16,007 bases of DNA. Source: Conidiobolus incongruus B7586. Its lineage: Eukaryota; Entomophthoromycota; Entomophthoromycetes; Entomophthorales; Conidiobolaceae. The notes under the pieces were generated by a model. It did not search any database, was not told the origin of the DNA, and was given only the letters and a program-made list of their open reading frames with translations. The position numbers and the translations under genes are program-made. Positions 8,804 through 16,007 of this stretch are shown here, piece after piece (position 1 is the first letter of the stretch; the number at the start of each line of letters is the position of its first letter). The stretch covers positions 1 to 16,007 of the forward strand of contig JNEM01011317.1 in NCBI GenBank assembly GCA_000697335.1, given 5' to 3'.

Positions 8804-11800
8804 TTAACTTATTATTTCAATCAAAAATTTATTTATTAATCCCTCTAAAAACTATATAAATTTGTAAATTTGTCAATTTATAATATCAAATTAGAAATAT
8901 AATGACAAATATTTTTACTTTAACTACCTATTAAAGCAATATGATATCAAAATTGAATTTTAACCCTTTCCAGGATTTTGATAAGCCACTTCCTAAATTA
9001 TCATTGAGTTTCAAAATTTTCCTTAAGCAGAATCATAAAAATAATCATTTGTAAATATAATAAATATAAAATAATTAAAAATCAGTGAATATCTATTATC
9101 ACTTATTGATGATCTATGTTGCACTAATATTTTTAAATAATACCACTATATTTTTTAATTTTAAAAAATTTAATATTGATTAAAATTTAAAAATTAAATA
9201 CTTGTAATAAATTGAAACATATTTTCATATTTGAAAATCAAGGGGTTAATATTTGTCAACTAACAAAATTGATTTTATTTTTAAATATAACTAATTTGTA
9301 ATGATATTTAAATACAAATATGTATTTTAATCCCTCTTAAGTTCGTTCATTATACAAAGAAGTCTTAACATTAGAAAATGTATAAAAATGATTTTTGCAT
9401 TCATTATCAAACAATACAAGTTTCTAAAAGTATCCTTTTAATTTAAAAATATTAAATCAAAGTACTAATATTAAAATATACGGATTTGGTAATATACATT
9501 TATTGAGTAAATTGATAATCTACAAAATATTATAAACTGATTTTAATTGAATATTTTTAAACCAATAAATTGTAAAATATGAAATTCTTCCCAAATTGAA
9601 TGAACAATTTTATTGTAAATTATTTGTTTTTATTAAATTTTAATCATATTTAGTAAAAATACTCCGATATTTTCTAAGTTACTCCTTGTATTAACAAATG
9701 ATGATATTTGTTAAATAAATCTAGAATAACAGTCTGAAACTTAAAACTTTACCCATTGATCACAGCTGATAATTACCTTTTAACTAGTTTTTACTACCCA
9801 CAGGTATAGCTTCATATTATGTTAATTATAAGTGAACAAACAGTCTGCACGTTTTTAATAATAGATGAATTTAGAAATATGAATTAAGTTTCTAAATAAT
9901 ATAACCCTTTATGACATGATTATTCTGTATAAAAAGTCCTATGGGATATCTTTTTTTTGATAAATAATATCTCTTATTTAGCATTGAATAGTTTGAAATT
10001 ATGGTATGAATTAAGTTTTGAGTAATTTTTAAATTTTGTTTATTATCACAATTGAAAATATACCAACTATCAAAATAATCTAATATGTTAATATACCATG
10101 AAGTTATTAAATACACTCTTTTGGCTATTGCCAATTTCGACATATATAAATTATCATGAGATGTGAAATATTTATTAAATTTGATATGTTTAAAATTTTA
10201 AATTTGAATTTTTAAATAAATATTAAATAAATATATTATTATTTTCTATTTTTTGAGTTTATTATTTTATTAAATTATAATATAATAAAATAAAATTTGG
10301 ATTTTTTTTATTATACCAGTATATTATTTGAAAATAGAAAATTCACAAATTTTGTATATTCAATCAAGATTAAGCGATGATTAATTAAGCTATGATCGAT
10401 TTTATTATATTTCAAACATAGTATTGATAATATGCTTGTCATATGCATTAGTATACAAGTATTTTTTTGATATTATTAATATTTTTTGATATGATCAAAT
10501 TTCAATAATCAATAATTAAGTTTTAATTTAATTTTGAAAATAGCAAAATTGAATTATATAAATATCAATATATTATATTTTTATCAATTCAATCAAATAA
10601 AGGATATATTAGCATATAATTATATTGAAAATATTTATTCAAGATTTGAGCAAATTGCATAATCTAATTTTGATTGATATTATAAATTTTGGAGCCCATG
10701 AGTTAAAGATAATTCATTCATATCATGAATAACTAGAATGGTATTTTATCATCCAAACCTATATTATCTAAAATATGTTAATCTAATATTAAAAATGAAT
10801 TTAAGTATTTTAAAGCTTACCAAACACCCTAATATATATATTAATATTTTATATTTTGAATACATTCTTTTGATGAAAAATTTACTATCATCTGATAATA
10901 TAACTTTGTTTTCTTTCCAACATTTGTGCAGATATATAATCGCAAATAATATTCTAATCTGTAAAGTAATAAATATTAACTAAACCATTGAAACAAGGGT
11001 ACATTTATTGTTTTATTACTTTTATTAAATAATTTATTTGAAATATAAACTTTTTCAATTATTTATATCTTTTATTAACCAAATTTTAAAATATATTATA
11101 ATCTTAATATTTAAAAAATTTTTAAACTTTAGTTATATAGGAAATGAAAATTAAAAAATTAACTCCTAATAATTTTGAATCCTCATTTTAAAAATGAAAC
11201 AACCCTTGCTAAGTTTTCACAATGTTAATAAATATTGATGATAATATTATCATTTTGAATACATATGAGATCGAAAAAAAATCGCGACATGATTAATCCT
11301 TGATATTTTAATGACTGTTTATATATTGTAATATTATTATACTCTATTGCTGATTCAATATCTAAACAAGGCTAATTTTATAAATAATTATTGATTGATA
11401 CAATGATTTATATATCACCAAATAATTTATGAATAATAAATTGATATATTTTCTCTCATATCATTAGCATATTTTTATCTTCAAACTTTCAAAATAATAT
11501 TAAATATATTCATAATTTTAATAAAATTATAAGAGTGACATCATATGCAATAATTACTTAAATTATGCATATATATGATTAAATATTATTAGTTTGCAGT
11601 ATTTAAAACTCTAGGAGGCGATTAAAGTAATTTAAATACTAACCTTCAAAATTTTTAGATGTTTATTAAAATAACAAAATTCAAATTATTCAAAAAAAGT
11701 ATATTCACCTATCTTGAAATGTATAGTTCTAATATTAGAGGTTTAACTTATTATATTTACTTTACTATTGAAATAAATTGATAATCAACATTATATAAAT

Positions 11801-11868
11801 TATAACCTAACAATTTTTTATGAGAAAAGATAAATGAAACTGATCAAATATAAAGCTTTCTCTATTAA
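8804..11868. other. AT-rich spacer without a recognisable gene
   Basis: About 3 kb of low-GC DNA. Short open frames at 9892-10143 (minus) and 10738-10983 (plus) are rich in Ile, Asn, Tyr and Lys, as random AT-rich frames are, and show no domain. No tRNA, repeat array or mobile-element end was noticed. Confidence 0.6.
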
Positions 11869-12456
11869 TTCGAGATACTAATATATGTGTCCCATCCTGT
11901 TTCTTTGGATAAACTGGAACAAGATATCAGTGTTGTGCACCACTATAAGCATATACCAATATGCAGCCACGCCTCCAAAAACTAAATACATTTTAAATAC
12001 ACTGTTGGTTTCTATCATTGGAGCTCTATTTTTGGTTTTTACTAATCAAAATTACGCCTCCACTACCAATTATCCTCCTTTCCCTTCTCCAACACTTCCA
12101 AGAGTAACACTTCCATTCCAGGGTGCTATTAAACCTATCTTTTTTACTCTATTAAAAATTATTCTATTCAGTATACTTCTTAAGAAAATAAAATTCAAAT
12201 TTGATACAACCTTTTCCTTCATATTACCATCGTTGTATAACCTTATATCATCGTCCTTACTCGCTCTAATTTGCCTAATTTGCCTAATTTACATCCAATT
12301 GCGTATAATGAACCCAATAATCTAGCCATCGCGACTCAACTGGTCCTCATGGCTCCTAGAGCTGTGGAACACGTGGTCACCTATGCCTCTGACCATCGAG
12401 AAGAAATCCTGAAGCTGACAATGGGCATTACAACCAATCTTCTTACAATATGTTAG
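11869..12456 (+). other. Unidentified coding-like island, possible exons or relic gene
   Basis: This stretch is distinctly richer in GC than its flanks, most of all at 12320-12450. Coding-like sequence appears in two plus frames. One frame gives SHPVSLDKLEQDISVVHHY near 11890-11946 and, further on, APRAVEHVVTYASDHREEI and LKLTMGITTNLL before a stop at 12454-12456. Another frame (11885-12325) reads 146 residues with hydrophobic, membrane-like segments and a Pro-rich patch. A TACTAAT-like branch site at 11876-11882 with TATCAG downstream, and a CTAG just before 12326, could be splice signals. It may therefore be a small intron-containing gene or a decayed gene. I do not recognise the product. 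Confidence 0.35.
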
Positions 12457-12635
12457 AAATCAATTTCTCTAAATTTCTATTAGATAAAATATAATATTTA
12501 ATATTATTAAATAATAAATATTAAATAATGTTAATTAATTTAAGAATTATATTAAATAAATAAATATAATTAAAATAAAATTTTTGAATAAATTGTATAA
12601 ATTTAAATAAATATAAAACTATATAATGAATAAAA

Positions 12636-12636
<1 letters not shown>

Positions 12637-12667
<31 letters not shown>
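12637..12667. repeat. (TTA)n microsatellite
   Basis: About ten perfect trinucleotide units, 31 bp. It lies in non-coding sequence downstream of the coding-like island. Confidence 0.93.
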
Positions 12668-13245
12668 GTGATTTAAAATCAAGAGAATAATCAAACTTGT
12701 ATATAAATAATGATCAATTTCAAAACCTAATTTCATTTATTATATGTAAAATATACTCACTTAATTTGTAATACATATTCATATTTTATGTCATAAAGTT
12801 CGTTCATAATAGTAAGTATATTAATTTTTCAATTTTACAATAAATTGTAAAATTTTTTTAAATAAATCATTCTTCAATACTCTTAATAAAAGGTTTAATC
12901 TTCCATATTCCCAATAATATTATATTTCAAATATATTTTTGCCAATATTGAATTTTAAATAAGGAGCCAAAAAATTATTTAATACCAATGAATATTAGTG
13001 CTTTAAATTTCAAAACTTGTTAGCTTTAAAATATTCATTTTGAAATAATATTTTGAACATATTTGCATATATTCATAGCTATTTATCCTTTTATACCATA
13101 TTTAAAATACTAATACCAATAATTAGTTTATTTTAAATTTTAATATGAAGGTAAATCTAATTCTTTCATTTTAAACTAAAATTTTGATCATATAATTTTT
13201 ATTTAACATGGTATTATAGATGACTAATGCTGATTATAATATATT

Positions 13246-13271
13246 AATAAACACTTTACCAAGTGTTTATT
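13246..13271. repeat. Perfect hairpin, 11-bp arms and 4-base loop
   Basis: AATAAACACTT and its exact complement AAGTGTTTATT are separated by TACC. The core AAACACT/AGTGTTT recurs as a second hairpin at 14074-14090, in the upstream region of the pseudogene. It may be a remnant end of a small element or a chance palindrome. Confidence 0.7.
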
Positions 13272-14073
13272 TATTTTGAAAAGGTGTAATTGATATAATG
13301 GATTTTAATATTTGAATAATTATTAAAATACTAATTTGTAATTTAATTTAAATGAATAAAATTACGATTAAATTTTAAGTTTAAAAATTTCACAAGAATA
13401 ATTCATAGAATATATAATTATATTAATTGAAAATACTATATAATATCAAAAAAAACTTATATATATATATATGTTTGTATTTATAGTTTTTTTACAATTC
13501 TATTGAGTTGAAAATATTATTTTGAAAAAATTAATTTGTTTAATATCTCACTTTAACTTTAATGAAACAATTAATGTTGAATATAATTTCAAAGTATAAT
13601 TTTATATTTTAAACCAATGATATTTAATGATTAATATGATATTATATAAGTATTATGATTGATAATTCAAAACATAATTAACTAAATTTTTAATGTAATC
13701 TTTTTATTATAATAAATTTGAAAAGAAAAATTTGTAAAATTAATTTAATATTTATATAATTTTTTTATAATTTTATATTTAATTATTGAATTATAAATAT
13801 AATTTTATTTTAATAAATTATCTTATTATATATTTAATCTCTTTTGAAATTACTGTCTATAAATAAAATTTCAATAGAAATATTTAATATGGATAGATTC
13901 ACTTAATATATCATTAACAATTTATATTATAGAATATTTTATCAGTTCTTAATCAATAATTAGTTTATATATAAAATTATTTAATATCCTGATTTTATCA
14001 ATATAGTGGTAATTTTTATTAAGAATTTTTCTACAGATTGGTCAATAGTTTTTTAGTGAATTGAAGGTATTAT

Positions 14074-14090
14074 AAACACTGAAAGTGTTT
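14074..14090. repeat. Short hairpin, 7-bp arms
   Basis: AAACACT, loop GAA, AGTGTTT: a perfect small inverted repeat overlapping the TATA region of the decayed CqsA-like copy. The equivalent region of the intact gene lacks this palindrome, so it arose or survived only here. Confidence 0.6.
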
Positions 14091-14147
14091 CCAAGTTTAA
14101 TTAGTAAAATATATTAAATTTTAACACTGATTGTAATTTTATTTAAT

Positions 14148-14640
14148 ATGACAATGGATTATACTTTTGATGAATAAATTTATTCAATTTGAAAATTAAT
14201 AAATCTAAAGTTCAAGTATTAATTCATGATATCATTGATAGACCTAATAGGAATATAAATAGCATTAACTTCAAAGATAGACTGTTTCAATATTATTAGC
14301 ATAATCCATGTCAAGTATCTTGCTCAGGAGAGTAACTTTCTCGAGTGTTCAGGATAAACATGATCAAACAACTTTTGAAAATACTCGGAAGAAATTTTTA
14401 AAAAGTAAAACTTAATTGAATATTCTGATTTGATATGCTACTAATTCTGGTGCCTTGTAAACAATTTGTTAAAAAACACATATTTAGATGTGGATGGCCA
14501 TTTATAAAGCTCGTTCATGGATTTTATTACACTCAGGATAGGTAAAGTGCATGTATATTTGCAAAACAGCATTAAACAGCTAAAAAATTTAATGCAAAGG
14601 TTTGATTAAGGGACTACTATAGTTGAGTGAGTACATAGCA
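14148..14640 (+). pseudogene. Decayed partial copy of the CqsA-like synthase
   Basis: The region aligns by eye with codons 1 to about 166 of the intact gene at 7543. Both begin ATGACAATG. GACCTAATAGGAATATAAAT at 14241 lies at the same offset from the ATG as GACCCAATATGGACGCCAAC at 7637. Further matches are the TGTTCAG stretch (14345), the block matching CLITQSGYASNTG (about 14412-14450), CACATATTTAGATGTGGATG (the TxLYVDR region), GTAAAGTGCATG (14541) and ATAGTTGAGTGAGTACATAG (matching MVEGLYS). The copy has in-frame stops from codon 10 onward, several small indels that shift frame, and many substitutions, mostly toward A and T. Clear similarity stops near 14640, before the VDESHSLG and Schiff-base lysine region. 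A faint resemblance may reach 14750. The matching TATA region at 14071 points to a segmental duplication carrying the promoter. It cannot encode an enzyme. Confidence 0.88.
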
Positions 14641-15001
14641 CACAGTTAATCTTTCTAAACTTTTTTTATCTTGATTATAATTCATTTTTTATCAACAGTC
14701 TTTGGAATAGTCATATCATAATCGACAAACTCTATAGGAAATTGAAATGAATTTTGGGTTATTTAGTATAATGCCTTATTATTACTCTTAATGTTATATA
14801 TGTATTCTGTTTGCAACTTTATATAAGGACTAACAAATGAATATAATCGAACTGATTTCACAACATTTTGAAATTTAGATTAAAAAATTTTATTAGTATA
14901 ATTAATATATTCTAAATACAAAATCGCTAATCTCTATCATGTATTTTAAATTTTAATAGATTTGAAAATTAAATAGTAATAATAAATTTATAGTTATGTT
15001 A

Positions 15002-15034
<33 letters not shown>

Positions 15035-15541
15035 TACTTAATTATACTATATAAATTTTCTAATATCTTAATATTACTTATAATTTTATTTAAACTAATA
15101 ATTTAAAAAGATAATTTTATTAATAATTTTTATTATATATTTCTAAGATTCTTTTTAAAAAATTATATTTACTTAAATTTATTATAAATATAATGTATTT
15201 AATAAATTTTTTATATTTTAATTTAAATACTATAAAAATTTTTAACAAATTAATTTGCTTTGTATCAAAGATATTAGTGAAAAAAAATTAATATATATAT
15301 TTTTTGTCAAATTGATTTATTTTGATTTATATTAGTTTACAAAGGTTTTTATCTATATAATATCTATACATACACTCAATTTCATAGTCAATTACTATAT
15401 TATTATAATAATCAACTATTAATAAATGATTCATTGATTTTTAATTTAGAAAAATTTAATATGTTTAATATATAAATTTAATGATACCTTAAATCCATTG
15501 TAATTATTATTGTAATTTAAATAATCAGAATTTTTTGTGAT
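14641..15541. other. AT-rich spacer without a recognisable gene
   Basis: The first 110 bases may hold very worn sequence from the lost second half of the pseudogene: ATCGACAAACTC at 14721 sits about where GTAGACGAATCTC would be expected. The rest is low-GC spacer with an (AT)n run. The last five bases (GTGAT, 15537-15541) would be one target-site duplication of the chromovirus; the other end is outside the window. Confidence 0.5.
15007..15034. repeat. (AT)14 microsatellite
   Basis: A perfect 28-bp AT dinucleotide run in spacer DNA. Confidence 0.93.
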
Positions 15542-15762
15542 TGTATAACAGGGCAATGTATACAAGTTGTTTCAATGTGAACAGTGTGGGAAAAAAGTCC
15601 TTGTTTATTTGGCAATGGTTCCCATTTTTATATGTATAAGTTGGTGAGGGTTCAGAGGTAAAATTAGACAAGATAAGATCAAGTAGATAAAAGAGATAAG
15701 ATAAGGTAAGCAGATATGATTGACAGTGTCACGATGATGACAAAGTGATCTGATCTATGACA
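15542..15762 (-). repeat. 3' LTR of the chromovirus
   Basis: On the minus strand it begins TGTCATAGATC and ends CCTGTTATACA, giving the usual TG...CA ends. A short purine run (GGGGAG) lies just before it, between the stop codon and the LTR, as a polypurine tract should. Inside are a GATA-rich (minus: TATC-rich) stretch and a TATAAAA box around 15627-15634. The LTR borders are inferred from one copy only. Confidence 0.7.
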
Positions 15763-15768
15763 CTCCCC

Positions 15769-16007
15769 TCAGATTGAGGTGTCCTTATTAGGAGACGCTC
15801 TAATCTTTGAATGCTTCTCAGCGTAGGCATGATAGGCATTGGTCTTTTTAACGCTATTATAGCGTTCCCAAGTAGCTTCATTTTTAGGGTATCCTTTCCA
15901 TTGGACGAGGTATAGATCTTGGTTATAATAGCGTCTATGGCCGAGGATTTTATCGACGATGAAAGGATGATCTTGTTGATTACTTTGGGAAGGTGGTTTA
16001 CGATATT
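15769..16007 (-). CDS. Pol polyprotein C-terminus: integrase tail with chromodomain (partial)
   Basis: The frame stays open from the window edge to a TGA at 15769-15771, giving 78 residues. Residues about 15-60 match a chromodomain: FIVDKILGHRRYY, then LYLVQWKGYPKNEATWE, the beta-strand and aromatic-cage signature of the fold. In chromoviruses this domain sits at the end of integrase and is known to steer insertion toward particular chromatin. A basic, polar tail follows to the stop. The remainder of Pol (protease, reverse transcriptase, RNase H, integrase core) would lie beyond position 16007. No start codon is in the window. Confidence 0.88.
   Translation of the reverse strand, partial: YRKPPSQSNQQDHPFIVDKILGHRRYYNQDLYLVQWKGYPKNEATWERYNSVKKTNAYHAYAEKHSKIRASPNKDTSI

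Larger units (their letters stand above)
12457..14060. other. AT-rich spacer without a recognisable gene
   Basis: Low-GC DNA with stops in all frames. It holds a (TTA)n microsatellite and one strong inverted repeat, listed separately. No coding signal was seen. Confidence 0.65.
15542..16007 (-). mobile_element. 3' end of a Ty3/gypsy chromovirus, runs off the window
   Basis: Read on the minus strand, an open frame ending in a chromodomain is followed after a few bases by a 221-bp LTR. That order (integrase C-terminus with chromodomain, purine stretch, 3' LTR) defines chromoviruses, the Ty3/gypsy lineage common in fungi. The local GC content is much higher than in the spacer. The visible part looks open and little worn. 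Age cannot be judged because the 5' LTR is outside the window. Confidence 0.85.

Noticed and set aside
9892-10143. Minus-strand 83-codon open frame
   Set aside because: Rich in Ile, Tyr, Asn and Lys, no domain; local GC is no higher than in the spacer.
10738-10983. Plus-strand 81-codon open frame
   Set aside because: Same composition bias as other spacer frames and no motif.
13456-13473. Short AT dinucleotide run
   Set aside because: About 16 bases, not unusual in sequence of this composition.

Overview
The window looks like nuclear DNA of a very AT-rich eukaryote, most likely an early-diverging fungus (Mucoromycota or Zoopagomycota type). Three things point away from a bacterium: a small LTR element with a tRNA primer-binding site, a Ty3/gypsy chromodomain at the right edge, and a gene with a TATA box but no Shine-Dalgarno sequence. 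A weak HET-like relic and the chromodomain favour a fungus. The phylum is inference; an amoebozoan is the main alternative.

The only clearly intact complete gene is at 7543-8736. It encodes a 397-residue pyridoxal-phosphate enzyme of the alpha-oxoamine synthase family. Its motifs match the bacterial autoinducer synthases CqsA (Vibrio) and LqsA (Legionella) better than 5-aminolevulinate synthase, AONS, KBL or serine palmitoyltransferase. It has no intron, is far richer in GC than its surroundings, and carries a Pro-Gln tail not present in CqsA. About 6.6 kb downstream, at 14148-14640, lies a decayed partial copy of the same gene, with a matching TATA region. So the gene has been duplicated in this genome and one copy has died.

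Layout: 1-1533, AT-rich spacer with microsatellites. 1534-2492, a complete-looking non-coding LTR element (TRIM type) with identical 248-bp LTRs and a target-site duplication. 2493-6198, AT-rich spacer. 6199-7123, a faint minus-strand relic that may be a HET-domain gene. 7458-8803, the CqsA-like gene with its TATA box and a possible poly(A) signal. 8804-11868, AT-rich spacer. 11869-12456, an unidentified GC-richer, coding-like island. 12457-14060, spacer with a strong hairpin. 14061-14640, the CqsA-like pseudogene. 14641-15541, spacer. 15542-16007, the 3' end of a minus-strand Ty3/gypsy chromovirus (LTR plus integrase C-terminal chromodomain) running off the window.

No operon, CRISPR array, tRNA or rRNA gene was seen. 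The notable biology is a bacterial-type quorum-signal synthase in a eukaryotic setting, next to a dead sibling and mobile elements.
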